A stretch of DNA of 64,000 nucleotides from Pardosa pseudoannulata. Lineage: Eukaryota; Arthropoda; Arachnida; Araneae; Lycosidae. Each line of letters opens with the position of its first letter. Within the stretch, counting starts at the first letter, position 1. The stretch covers positions 52,829,393 to 52,893,392 of the forward strand of contig CM063501.1 of NCBI GenBank assembly GCA_032207245.1, in the 5' to 3' direction. A program made the position numbers and the translations under genes. Of this stretch, positions 28,345 through 39,856 are shown piece after piece. The notes beneath the pieces were generated by a model. The model did not search any database, was not told the origin of the DNA, and saw only the letters and a program-made list of their open reading frames with translations.

Positions 28345-28465
28345 TTGTTAACGACCCTAATTTATTTAAACGAAGATTTAAACTCTGTTTTGGGTGGTGA
28401 GACGCAATTCTCCGGTTAAATAGAGATTAATCTCAATTAGTCGTTAGTCGGCCCTAGATCCGGTC
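28345..28465 (-). mobile_element. Diverged Harbinger-like MITE, minus strand
   Basis: The stretch GTGGTGAGACGCAATTCTCC and neighbouring AGATTAATC match, in reverse complement, the MITE at 63763-63896. The ends are decayed. Confidence 0.5.
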
Positions 28466-29239
28466 GAATAGTTTTATAATAGAATCAGGGTTGATTATAT
28501 TGGGGACAAAGAGGATGCACAAGCACATGGGCAGCCAAATTCAAGGACAGCGAAATAGTTAACCAAAATATAACTAAGCATAAAAATTTTAGAAGGAAGG
28601 GCAGTTTGGGATTTCTACTTCCAAAAACAGATATCAAATTGTAAGAGAAAATATCTCTTACCTGAAATTTTCCAGGTTCATAACGGGATCTCTATTTTGC
28701 CGTGGTGCCTCCAAAAGTTTCGTCTATATTCAGGTCTTTGAAATCAAAACTTGAGAATGTCTTTTAAATATTTATTCTTTAAGACAACACAATTCCATAG
28801 AAAATAAGTAAAGACAAAAGAACTGATGTCGCCAACTTTCGGGCGAACTAAGCACATTTTCATAGGCTACATATACATCACAAGATGCCTTTTTTTAAAA
28901 CACTGCCATCAAAAGCTTACAGAATGCGCGCGCACAAAAAGAAGTACATCACTCCAATACGTCATGATTTCCAACAGGCAGTCAATTTCAATTTACACGT
29001 TGAAAGCCAACGATTTAGAATCGGTGCTGACTAATCCTGTAGTCATGTAGTACTTTGTTAAAATTTCGCTTTAATTACTGAGTAAAGACAGTTAATGTAC
29101 TTGGTTTGTGCTCAGTTTTCTCTTCAAAGAGGAAATATTCAGTATTAAGTAAGCCATATATTTAGGATTGTACTATAATTTAAAAAAATACTAATCCATA
29201 TAAAGAGCATTACAAGCGTGGTATTCTACTCCAAATAAG

Positions 29240-29370
29240 GCCGAACGCTGGCCGGTTGGTTAGGGCACTGATCGTCGGTACCGGAGTTCGTGGGTTCGAA
29301 TCCCACTATGGCATGGATGTTCGTAACCGTTCGGAATCGGCCTCGTGTAGCGCTCCAAACCAAACCAAAC
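29240..29370 (+). mobile_element. SINE (family A) with internal deletion
   Basis: GCCGAACGCTGGCC head, intact B box GGGTTCGAATCCC, and CCAAACCAAACCAAAC tail; about 40 bp of the body are missing. Perfect 14-bp duplication CTACTCCAAATAAG (29226-29239, 29371-29384). Confidence 0.92.
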
Positions 29371-29384
29371 CTACTCCAAATAAG

Positions 29385-30521
29385 CTCTTCATGGTGTTGA
29401 ATATAATTTTGTGTGATAACCGTTGAAATCACATGCTTCTGTGTAATTTAAATCTAAGTATAATTCAAACCAAAATTATTCTGAAATCGAATGTTTTACT
29501 TTTTTTCTTTGTGATCACACATGCGCATATCAGTTATTCTTATAATTTTTAATTTTAGTAAGGCCCCTCCACACTATGGTCCACTGCAAGCCATTACCAC
29601 CATTCTGGAGAGGGTATGGCTTATCGAGGCTGACGGTGGCAGACGGTAAAACGGGCCCTTACTCTGGAAGTCAGTTTTCGGATATTTTGCTTGCAAACGA
29701 TCAAGCTGACGTCAAAATGACGTCACAACGAACGTTCGAACAGACTCTCAAAGTCCAGATTAAGCCCCTAAGTCTTAGCGAAGGATGATGGTTTTACTCC
29801 AAAGATCAAAAACAACTAGCATGCCTTACCAAAGTACGTGATAGATTCTATGGATGCATACACGAGTTCTGCTCATTTAGTGGCCCAGTGTGTGGATGCA
29901 ACCCATGAACCATCGTTCAAGGTTGCCATAAGGATCAGTACTGGAATGGTGAACAATTGGCCATTTTGTGGAGGCTACAGTATGTAATTTTTATCGCGTA
30001 GTTTACTTTTCCCCCTTTACTGCTTCATACGTCTTTTTAAGGATGTGGATACCTACCACGACAGGTAGTGTTTAAACTACATCTTTCTTAGCCTAGTTTT
30101 AATTAATGTTGTAACCTTTTCTCTCAGTTGAATTTGATACGATGCTGTTCTTCATTTAAGTAATGCTTTATTACTTAAATTATTTTTAAACAAAATTGGA
30201 TCTTCCTTGACACCTTGCACGTCTAAGCATCGTATGTGGCTTTAAATTCCATTAAATTCTTTATAATAGCTGGTAGTGCAAGATTAAAAAGTAAATGTCT
30301 CCGATTTGTCGAAGAAGTTAATGCAGTAAAAAACATTATGTTAGAATTTTGTCTGTTTTACTACTGATATTTAAAAAATACCATTTAAAATAATGTCAAT
30401 ATAAGTATAAAACTCTATGCAGTCTCTTTCGTTTAATTTTTTAAATATACGAACATGCATTTGAAATTTCCCCTTCCCACAACCTATTAAATCTTAGGAC
30501 ATTTTGAATGGTTCTTAATAA
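29385..30521. other. Intergenic, no gene seen
   Basis: GC-richer between 29559 and 29960. The segment 29559-29662 has inverted ends (GTAAGGCCC … GGGCCCTTAC) and may be a small MITE. The 70-codon frame there has no recognisable motif. Confidence 0.4.
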
Positions 30522-31441
30522 AGGGTTGTCCATAAATGTTCCATTTTTTCCAATTTTTTGTCTTTTCTCCCCTCTCTTTGTCATAGTGTCACATTTCAAA
30601 ATAGCCTCCCCCTCCTCAAACTCCTTGTCACATTTTACTCAATATTACAAAAAACATGCGTGCAGTTCAGAAACAAAAAAAGTACATTATAGATTATATT
30701 TCAAATTTTATTTTTAAATTTTAACTGTTTTAATGACCTCTGTAGAAATATAACAATACTAATTATTCGACTCTTTATTTTATATGAAATAAGAGCGAAG
30801 GTTTCCAACAAAAGCATAATTAATATACAATAGCAATAAAATGTTAATATAAAAGAGCAATTGAAAACGATATTATATTTTAATTTTAAATTTAATTTAA
30901 TGAATTTTTCTTTAAATCTCATATTTATTTTATGAACAGAAAATACCTAAACAGATCGAATTTTTAAAAAATGCCTCAGTTTAGTTAAATGGGATTGTGA
31001 TCGCTTCAAGAAAGGAATGTAAGTGGGGGAGGGGGGGAAAGTCGTATGAAACGTGCTTTCACCGCAATTGAGAAAATATCTTCAAATTGTTGTTAGTTTT
31101 AAAATAACTCCGAAATTCGCCGAAGGATAGCTGAATGGTAGAGCGATGCTGTTTGGTACTGGAATTCATGGGTTCGAATTCCGCTGCTGGCATGGATGTT
31201 CGTAGCCGTTCGGAATCGGCTTTAACCAGTATGTTCTAATCTTATTAGCCCTCTTATATCAAAACAGTAGACCGTAGCTAACCAAACTAAACTCCGAAAT
31301 TCAATCTGCTGATTTTAAACGTTTTTACGTTAACTAAAATATGTGTTGCCACAGTTCTAGTTACCCCCCCCCTTTGTTAAAAATTGTCACAATATTTCGA
31401 ACCCCTTACAGCTCAAAGTATGTTATTTATGGACGGACCCT
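30522..31441. mobile_element. TIR element (possible Harbinger type) carrying a nested SINE
   Basis: Left end AGGGTTGTCCATAAAT and right end, reversed, AGGGTCCGTCCATAAAT, each flanked by TAA (30519-30521, 31442-31444). 920 bp including the SINE at 31119-31290. No transposase frame remains. Confidence 0.55.
31119..31290 (+). mobile_element. SINE (family A), nested in a TIR element
   Basis: GCCGAAGGATAGCTGAATGG head, B box GGGTTCGAATTCC, and a full body with GTAGACCGTAG. Duplication ACTCCGAAATTC (31107-31118 and 31291-31302) is perfect. Confidence 0.92.
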
Positions 31442-32250
31442 TAAATCGTAAACATTTTTTCTTGATTATCTAAAATACTATTTTAAGTGTATACAATTTT
31501 CAAAGTCTTATTTTTTTTTCAGCTTTATTTACCTAAAATAAGTAAATGAGAGGGCTAATATATTAAGATACAGTAATTACAATTAGATTCTGTAGCTTTA
31601 AGACAACAAACAGTACACCTGTACAGTATGGTATATTTACAATTTTATATCTTTGAATAGAGCATTTTATTCTGAACAAAAACTGTACTAAAGCTTTTAG
31701 TACTATTTAACTGGCTACAAAGTTGTGATTACCATTCCTCGAGTTTTTTATTGCTTATTTTAAATGTTTATTTCTGTTTACACATTAAAGGATTTTTTTA
31801 GCATATTCTTTAATGGTTCCAGATTTTGCCATATTTTATACATATCTTTTAAAATGTAATTTAATAGTATTTCTAAGATTGCATTTCATATACATAAAAT
31901 TTTTATACTTAAATTATAATATTGTTTTTGCAATATAACTTTTAATTGGAACTGACTTTTTCTCGAAACTGTATTTTTGTAAATTGCAAGTGGGATTACA
32001 ATAAACGGCAAATAGAAATATTATTTTGATTTTATATTTAATTAGCTTGGGAAGCATTCAGGTAGATAATACGTTTAACTACTTAATTGTTAGTTTTCAA
32101 AAGCTAATTTCGTTTAGAAAAAAACTCAGTTTTTTTTCTAAGAAATTTTAACAATGGTTATAACATAAAGTTTAAGTACTTAAAGTTATTTGTATGAATC
32201 AAATCCTAAATAGTTATCACAAAAATCGGACATTTTGATCTCTATAGAAC

Positions 32251-32405
32251 AATTTGTCGCAACGCCACGAACTACTATAATGCCCTTCCCATTCATTTTC
32301 AGGTTTACAACAGCCAATAGACAAACAATAAACTGCCTTTCCGTTTGAAACTAAAGCCAGAATTGTCATAAATTGAGATTTGCCCTACTGCGTGAAATCG
32401 CCTTA
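32251..32405 (+). repeat. Inverted-repeat partner, copy 1 (MITE-like)
   Basis: Shares CGTTTGAAACTAAAGC and TGCCCTACTGCGTGAAATCG with the reverse complement of 38322-38441. Carries about 50 extra bp in the middle. Confidence 0.75.
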
Positions 32406-32952
32406 TTTGCATATTTCACCAAGAACCAAACTTAATTGGAATTGACTTAGATACCCACACACACATCCAACTCGAGGGTTTATGTATGCGAAAGCCTAAG
32501 TGGGTGGGGAAAACCTTTCGACGTTATTCATTTTAAAATTATACACTGAATTATTAACTTAAAATTTAAAAACTTTTTTTAATTATCACTATTTTTTTTA
32601 AATATTTTCAATCATTTTAAAATTTAATTTGTATAAAAGAGTAGTTTGAATCTAATATATAATAGACTTCCTTTAACTTTTTAATGTGATTGCGATTATT
32701 ATCTACTCTTTAAATCCTTTTTATCCTGACGGTACTTTATAAGTACCGCTTCAATTAAACACCTATATATTCCTAATAAAGCCGTTTTTTCTGGCGGTAC
32801 TCACAAGGACATGAACAATGCAGTTCCTACAGCAGAAAAGAAATGACAGCACCAATCAGGATTCCTTTTTATTCGCATAGTAGGGATTTTATAATTGGAG
32901 TGCTGCATTCGAAGGTCATTTTGTGGTAGAGTTGATACACATGTTGTTCAAT

Positions 32953-33022
32953 TCAGTAAATTTAGTGGTTTATTACCAGTTAGTTGGTACTATTATTTTT
33001 TAGAGACTTCTATACGTCGCAG
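32953..33022 (+). other. Candidate non-coding first exon for the 36344-36577 gene
   Basis: Ends CGCAG|GTAAGC, a near-perfect donor. A TCAGT at 32953-32957 resembles the arthropod initiator. Splicing to the acceptor at 36329 removes 3.3 kb and leaves an in-frame stop upstream of the ATG. Inferred from signals only. Confidence 0.35.
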
Positions 33023-33247
33023 GTAAGCATTTCATTTGTTTTATTCATAATTTAATGTTTAATTTTCTATCATAGAGTCAAAAATATATGTTGGTACTAG
33101 AAAGTACCAGCTGCAAAATTAACTACATACAATAATACAGTAAAAATACTAATACAATAAAAATTAATTTTCTATTTTCTATGATTATTCTCCATTAAAA
33201 CTTATCTAATGATTCAAAAATGCAGCAAGAAAGTTGATGGTAAATTA

Positions 33248-33730
33248 CAGGGTTGGGCAAACTACTGCCCGCCGGGAGGTTTTATCCGGCCCGCGGATAG
33301 AATTTTAAGTGTCCGGTCAGAGGCAAATTAAAAGAAATATATATTTATACATTACATATCCATCTTCTTTTCTACTTTGATTAAATATTATATCCCAAAT
33401 TTATACTCTCACTCCCAGAAGATTAGCGGTATATTTGCTTCTTATATGTGAACAAGTGTTTTCAACTTTGAACCTTAGAAAGAATAATTTTAGAAGTAGA
33501 CTGACAGATGAGCATTTAGCATCGTTCCTTAAAATCAGTACATCTCACTTCGAACCTCAGTATAAGGAACTTTTAAAATTGAAATCTCAATTTCATTCAT
33601 CTCATTAACGTATTTAAATCGTTAGGTACTTGTATATTGTTTTTAAAATTTTAGAAAAATTTATCTTGGCCAGCCAAACTTATTTTCTTTCGATTTTTGG
33701 CCCGCGGCCGAAAACGTTTTTCCATTCCTG
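33248..33730 (+). mobile_element. Short hAT derivative with perfect 8-bp duplication
   Basis: Begins CAGGGTTGGGCAAAC and ends, reversed, CAGGAATGGAAAAAC. The 8-bp duplication GTAAATTA (33240-33247, 33731-33738) is perfect. CCGGCCCGC-rich subterminal sequence is typical of Charlie/SPIN-like hAT elements. The interior keeps only the tail of the transposase. Confidence 0.9.
33435..33607 (+). pseudogene. hAT transposase C-terminal tail
   Basis: Read on the + strand from about 33435 to TAA at 33605-33607, it gives LLICEQVFSTLNLRKNN, then RSRLTDEHLASFLKIST. This is the C-terminal hAT dimerisation motif in the form seen in GTF2IRD2/Charlie-type proteins. The rest of the transposase is deleted. Confidence 0.75.
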
Positions 33731-34267
33731 GTAAATTAATTCAGAATATAAAGGGTTAAAGTATTCGATTTGTGTTTCGTTTTCGTATTTTTTAATAAAC
33801 ATAGAAACAAGATTACATCCTACTTGCATGTAATGCTGAGGGTTACCTACCATTGTGATTGACATGGAAATAAACCGTTAAAAAAATTGAAGATTACATA
33901 ACTTTTTACCTCATTTAAAGCATATTTTTTATAAGGTATAAACTGAAGCAAAGGGTAACACAACATATTTTAGGTAGATACAAAAAGGAACATAATGGGA
34001 AGTACTAAGCAAGGGGCAGATCCAAACTTGCAAAAATAAGAATCCTGCTTCACTGGAATGTCAGTGCGGTCTCTTTGATGCATTGTAAACTAATTAGAAC
34101 AAAATACGTTTAAAACAGTAACTCTTTTGGCACGCACGACGTACCGATTAAATCAGTTAAGTGGTTGATGACACTCTTTTCAGACACATGGCTGAAACGT
34201 ATGTTTGAGTTTTCTCTCATTCTACGAGGTACTAAAAAGAAAATCGTCTACTTTGGTGCGCTGTAAA

Positions 34268-34843
34268 CACATTGTGTGCGGGTACATTTCGTAGCGGAAC
34301 TGTACCGGGAGCGAGCGTTTTGCGCTTAATTTTAGTTATTCAGTTAAATCTCAATAGATCGAAAATTATTTAATTTTTTAACCAACTTTTCGTATTTTAT
34401 AATAAAATATATAAACAAATATATAAATAGAAATATATAAATAACAACCATACAATTTTTGTAAGCAAAAAATATATTTTTTAGTGGATAAATTTATAAT
34501 AGTATCGTAAATAGGAAAAATCAAATAGAAGTAGTAGTATAGTATAGTAATTTTATTTAATATAGTAATTTTTCTGAATTATGTTATATATAAACATTTT
34601 TACATTATAAAAAAATGAAAAGAGCAATTATAAAACTAATAATATAAACACTAGTTTTTATTTGTCTAAATTTTTCCAGAAAATGTAGTAGACAAGAACA
34701 TTCGGCTTTGTTTTCCTGTATATACCATTATTTTTGTACCCACAAACAAACCATATTGTTACACTAACCCGTAGTAATACGTGACCCGCGCTCAAGTATT
34801 AATCGTCAGAAAACGTACTAGTACGTGTCCCGCATACAATGTG
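34268..34843. mobile_element. TTAA-type MITE, family P2, copy 1
   Basis: Ends CACATTGTGTGCGGG and, reversed, CACATTGTATGCGGG. 576 bp, homologous throughout to 58836-59349. Flanks TAAA and TTAT each differ by one base from TTAA. Confidence 0.75.
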
Positions 34844-35311
34844 TTATACTCTTTTGTGAATGTTCTGTTGCTCTAAAATATTTTAGAGCTCTTATTTAAT
34901 AATATACTTTTAAATCATGGGGGAAAAAATCAAATTGAACACCACCTCATTTAGTGTGGGGTTGATAGTCATTTCATAAAGCCCCCAAATAACTCCAAAC
35001 TGTTTCCTATTAACTTGAATTTTACTGCTTATGAGTTTTCCAGCAAAATATTCAAATGATCTATTTTTGTACAGATATAAAACTTTAGTGTACAAACTAC
35101 ATTCCCAATATCCTCTGGTTAGCAGCAAGCTTATTTTTGTGGATTGTATTTACATACGAACAGACAAGCTTGCTTAAGCATTATTCCGCAAATATTTTCC
35201 TTTGATGTATATATGTTGCAGAGGAGGGGGGCATCTGAAAGTCCGCTTCAGCACTATATCGCCTATCTCTTTTTACGGTTTTATTTAACATTGTTAAGTT
35301 TTGTTAACTCC

Positions 35312-35382
35312 TTAACGTGCACTCTCGAGTTAACTCGAGCGCGCTAAACTGACCAAACTGTGCACACTCGAGATAATTCGAG
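35312..35382. repeat. CTCGAG palindrome cluster next to TTAA
   Basis: A perfect 16-bp palindrome CTCGAGTTAACTCGAG (35324-35339) and a near copy CTCGAGATAATTCGAG about 40 bp on, just after TTAA. Possibly one end of a piggyBac-like element. Confidence 0.5.
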
Positions 35383-35931
35383 CGGCGTTGTACTTTTGTA
35401 GATATTGCGCTGTGTGTTGTGCTAAAAGAAATGGTAAAGAAAAGAGTCGTTACATGTGTAATAGTTGGAATGTTGAGCTATGTGCTGCACCTTGTTTCGA
35501 AATATATCACAGAATTTTTTTTATTAATTTTTAATAAACTTAATAATAAATTTTTATTAATGATTATCAACGTATAACAAGAATAAGGGTTCTAATAAAA
35601 GGTAAACTAATAAAAACTAATTGTAATTTTCACGTGGCCTTCCGAAGGTTTAGGATCGGTACTATCTGCTGGACAAAAATCATTGGAAACTGTATTCATC
35701 CTTGCAGAAATAACGTTCATTTGACATGATACTGATCAATTTTTGCCTGATGTGTGCTGGGCATTAGCTAAATTTTCACTAGGAACATAATTCTTTAAGG
35801 ATAACTTTTGTTCGAAATAATTTAAAATATTTATAAGAAAAACGAAATTTCTTCTCAGCGATTTTATAACTGAAGGGTAGCGGAGTAAAGACTCAAGGCT
35901 ACTGAAGATCTGCAGTGTTCCTTAATATCTA

Positions 35932-36180
35932 CTGGGGCACGCAAATTAGATTCATAGTCACAACGCCCTCTAAGTTCCCAAATGATACCTCTGGAGGTGG
36001 CAAACCTGCGGGGCTTCTGCTCCGAAATGACGGAGTCCCATTTGAGGTTTAGTCAGTCTTCAGCCCTGGTGGTTTCTCGGTCAGGTGAAGCTGCATAATG
36101 CTCTTAGCCATGATCAGTTGCATATTGCAACACTATTGGACCAGGTGTAGACTTTCCAACACCAGGCAGATGAACGACAA
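35932..36180 (+). mobile_element. SINE (family B) body fragment
   Basis: Diverged similarity to 37333-37500: GGGGCACG, GTCACAA…CCTC and GGTGGCA blocks in the same order. The tRNA head is missing. Confidence 0.5.
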
Positions 36181-36343
36181 TGTAATAGTTTTAAATACTT
36201 TTTGTCAAAAATATTCATTTTTATATTTTAAAGTTTTTAATTATTTTTTATACATTTGAAATAATGTACTATGACCTTCTAGAAATTTTTTTTAACGAGA
36301 TAAAGGTCAATGATTTTATTTCTCCGCAGAACCAAGTTTTGAG

Positions 36344-36577
36344 ATGAATTCTGATGTACCGGCTATTCATCCGGTGAACTACAATCAGCCTCTGGATCGC
36401 ACTGCGACAATAGTTTTTTTCAGCATGGTGCCGCTTTGTGTCATCTTTGTAGCGTACTCGAATAGCAACGAAGGGTGCCGCTGCCTTTTCACATTTTACA
36501 TCGCTTTTATGCTTTTGCTGCTAACCAAACTGCTATCCTCTGCAGTTTGTGCAAGCACCGGAAAATGGTGTTTGTAA
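36344..36577 (+). CDS. Small membrane protein, 77 aa, unrecognised
   Basis: An ATG-to-TAA frame starting 14 nt after a clean acceptor (TTATTTCTCCGCAG, exon from 36330). With the candidate first exon at 32953-33022, an in-frame TAG precedes the ATG. The N-terminus is hydrophilic (MNSDVPAIHPVNYNQPLDRT). Two hydrophobic spans follow (ATIVFFSMVPLCVIFVAY and LFTFYIAFMLLLLTKLL), separated by a short polar loop with cysteines (NEGCRC), then a Cys-containing tail. AATAAA follows at about 36826. I recognise no family. Its single coding exon, long first intron and 77-residue length resemble the gene at 21385-21618, but the sequences are not alike. Probably a host gene. Confidence 0.55.
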   Translation: MNSDVPAIHPVNYNQPLDRTATIVFFSMVPLCVIFVAYSNSNEGCRCLFTFYIAFMLLLLTKLLSSAVCASTGKWCL

Positions 36578-36825
36578 TGATACAAACTGTAGATCTGATT
36601 TAAACCTATTAACAACCAGTTTTAATTTGACAACGTTTGCATTGAATGCTGTATGTCTTAAGAAGGAATTCATTTGACGATTTGGAAAAACCTGTAAGTA
36701 GTGGGTGCATTCTTGAGAATACCTGAATATTTATTTTCCTTTGTTCTTAAACTGCATTTAAAAACTTTATAAGTGTTAACAATGTGCAAGTTGTTGCAAT
36801 CGTTTTGTATTTATAATTATTTTTA

Positions 36826-36831
36826 ATAAAA
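36826..36831 (+). promoter_or_regulatory. Poly(A) signal AATAAA
   Basis: AATAAA about 250 nt after the stop of the 77-aa gene, within AT-rich sequence. Consistent with its 3' end. Confidence 0.45.
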
Positions 36832-37230
36832 ATTGTTTAAAATGTGGAGTAAATTATTTATGAATATATCCGAGATGAAATATTAATTGGTAACGTCCAA
36901 AAAAAAAGTACAGGGAAAGGAAAATTTTTTTTGAAACAATTTACAAATTTCCTGTCGCATTTTAACGCTTTGAGCTCTAAATTACATTTCCTCGTTCTCA
37001 GTAGTCTGGTCTATGGTGACCAAGATTCGAACCTGGTTTATTGCGGACAATCTTCATTACATATTCCCCTTGCGTGTTGTACATTCGGTCCTACGTTTTG
37101 CGTCTTTTTTTTTTTTTTTTTTTTCGCAAATTGCCCCTTGCAAGTGCAATTTGGAGCCGCCCTCGGCCTGGGATTAAATTTTGGATAGAACTTCCAATTC
37201 TAATCCCCTCCATCCGCAGCTCTTAACCGC

Positions 37231-37505
37231 GTTCGCGGTAGCTCAGTCGGTAAAGGTGCCAACCTCATAATCGGAGGTTTTGTGTTTGAGGCTCGAGCCG
37301 GCCAAAGGTCCGTTGTTTACATTAATGGCGGTTGGGGCACGTAAAATAGGTCACAATGTCCTCCGAGTTGCCCCTGAAGGTGGCAGGCGAAGACAAGGCG
37401 TCTTCTGCCTCCAGATTACGAGAAACCCATTTTGAGCAAAGTCGTTCTAGGTTTCCTTCCCTTCACCGTAATTCGAGTCATCCCAACACTTTTCAGAAGT
37501 GCATT
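37231..37505 (+). mobile_element. tRNA-Met-like SINE (family B)
   Basis: The head GCGGTAGCTCAGTCGGTAAA with CCTCATAATCGGAGG (CAT anticodon position) and a B-box-like GAGGCTCGAGCC resembles elongator tRNA-Met. A ~200-bp unrelated body follows that recurs in part at 35932-36180. Not a working tRNA gene: the acceptor stem does not pair. Confidence 0.7.
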
Positions 37506-37510
37506 CAATG

Positions 37511-38321
37511 AATTTGCTCTCGCTATGACTCCCAGTTACATTTATCACTGAATGTTTGTTATTAAACATAGTTCTTATATGTCAAAGTACAGTCTGATTA
37601 ACCATCTAATTAGCATCTTGTTTACTCACAGCTTTGATATGAGAACGAAGCCAAAAAACTTGCAAGCTTTCTAATCGTTTATTCGGAAGGAGCTGTGAGA
37701 GTTCTAAATTCTATGTTTGGCTACTGTACATTTCCGAATTCAGTTTGTTTGGGGCACCTGGGTTTGAGCCGAATCAACAATGGTGGAGGTGAGAAATTAC
37801 TCTTCAAGGTGTGCATCATGAAGTACAGAGATATATAAAAATGGATACAATTTAACTGACAAGTCATTAAATTAAAATAAAACATTATGATGGGCACTAA
37901 ATAGCAAAATTTAAAATTAAAAATTAAAGTAAAGATGAAAGAAATGTCAGTACAGTTTTAGGAACTGATACTAAAATTAAAAAATAAACAAATATTTTTG
38001 GCGGATGCAAGCATCACACATTTTTATAAGTTTTATAATTTTTAAAAATTAATATGATTACAAAGGTAGGAAGTTTAACATATAGGAGGAAAGAGTAAAC
38101 CTTAAGGAGAGAGTTTAAGTATAGATCATGATGATGGGAATTCTGAGGGGTAGCAAAGAGTCATTGTGGTGCATATGCTTCAAATTGTGATTTGATCTTT
38201 TTCGTTTGGAGGTTAAAGTGGTGAATTTAACACCACTAGGTACTCCTTAAAAAATAGAACTTTATTATTTACTACTGATTATTCTTAAAAAAAAATAGTT
38301 TACCTAATAAAAGTACACAAT
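37511..38321. other. Intergenic, no feature seen
   Basis: AT-rich; nothing I can support. Confidence 0.45.
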
Positions 38322-38441
38322 AAGGCGATTTCACGCAGTAGGGCAAATTCTCAAATTATGACAATTCTAGCTTTAGTTTCAAACGGAAGGGCATTATTGT
38401 AGTTCGTGACGTTGCGACAAATTGCCTTATTGGGTGCGTGA
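38322..38441 (-). repeat. Inverted-repeat partner, copy 2 (MITE-like)
   Basis: Reverse complement of 32251-32405 minus its insertion. Both ends read AATAAGGC … GCCTTATT, suggesting a short TIR element. Confidence 0.75.
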
Positions 38442-39160
38442 GTAATATTAGACTCCCACGATTAAAATTATGTATGATTTTAATAATGAAAAGGATCGAC
38501 AAACTAAACTGGAACAGTTTCATAAATCCTTAAGTGAAGGTAGTTGGTTTCATAGAAAAAACCGTACCACTTAAACCTAACATCTGTAAATATAAGTAAT
38601 TTAATATGTTCAATAATGTCGCTTGATATTTCTCTTCAAGTTAGGATTTCTATCAATTATATACTTCATCCTTCCTTTCCGCTATCATTTTAAATGTTCT
38701 CTTTTAGTTTTTACTTCATTTAATAATAAAAAAACCCCAAAAAAATCTTAAATTTTATAAAATTGCTGCTTGCGTCAGCATAAAAATTCCCTATCCTTTT
38801 TAAATTTCCTACTCTTTTAAATTCTTTATTACTTTACCCACTTTACTATACTATTCTGCTATCTAGGGCCACATTGTTTTCCACCTTTATGTAATTTCTA
38901 TCCCTAATAATTATTTAACCTCTAATATAACCTGCAAATCCTGACGCTCACCCTTAGTGAGTCTATCACCTTTATGACGGAGGATACAGCTTCGAGCTAA
39001 GGTGCCCCGAACAAACCAACAACTGAAGTACAATTGATACATTAAATAATTGGCTATAAAAACATTTAAAAAAATATTAAATTTTTTATCTTATTTTTTG
39101 ACGTCTGTACGGAAAACGCAAATGTGACTTCAACTCTCACTCGGGAGCTACGAACTGTGT

Positions 39161-39270
39161 AATTTTGTGATTGGCTGAGTGGGGGAGGAAGCCACATGTT
39201 TATGTAAAATTGTATGAGATGTCTGCTACTGGATATATAAGAGGACCTGTGGATTGTTTTTTGTACTTGT
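39161..39270 (+). promoter_or_regulatory. Promoter-like cluster (inverted CCAAT + TATA)
   Basis: GATTGGCT (39169-39176) lies about 60 bp before ATATATAAGAGG (39233 on). The spacing suits a TATA promoter, with a start near 39265. No clear coding sequence follows, so it may be an LTR promoter or chance. Confidence 0.3.
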
Positions 39271-39856
39271 GCATTTTTACCGGCACGTAGGCGGACATCA
39301 TAAAATACGTTATTTTAAGATTTAAAATAATTTTTTAAACAGTTTGTCATTTTTATATATGGAACTTCAGTCACTTTTTCATCTACAGTTGTAACTTTAT
39401 AGTACTCATGGAAATCACTACCAGAACTTTGCTCTGTTCAAGTACCACCATTGAGTTGTTCGTTTCAATACCTTTAATATTTTTCTCGTTATCTTTTTAA
39501 AATTTCGCCGTCTATTATAAATATTTGAAATAAGTCAACCACATTTTATGATATCCTCAGAGATTTGTGTGTCACTAATAACGTGATGAATCAATATAAC
39601 ATGAAATATTGATAAAATGGTCTTCATTGTGACACCGACTTCCTAATTTTCAGTTCGGATCAATATGTGAACGAACTTCTATATAGCTAAATCAATCGCC
39701 GATCTCTGATGCGAAATCGTCTTTCCGACATGACAGTATTAAAGCTTGCCAGATATAGTGTTGCCAAAAGTTACGTTCCAACATACAAACATCTTTCCAA
39801 TTCCACGATTTCCAGTCACACAATTCAAGCGCAACATAATGTCCTGATATATATAC

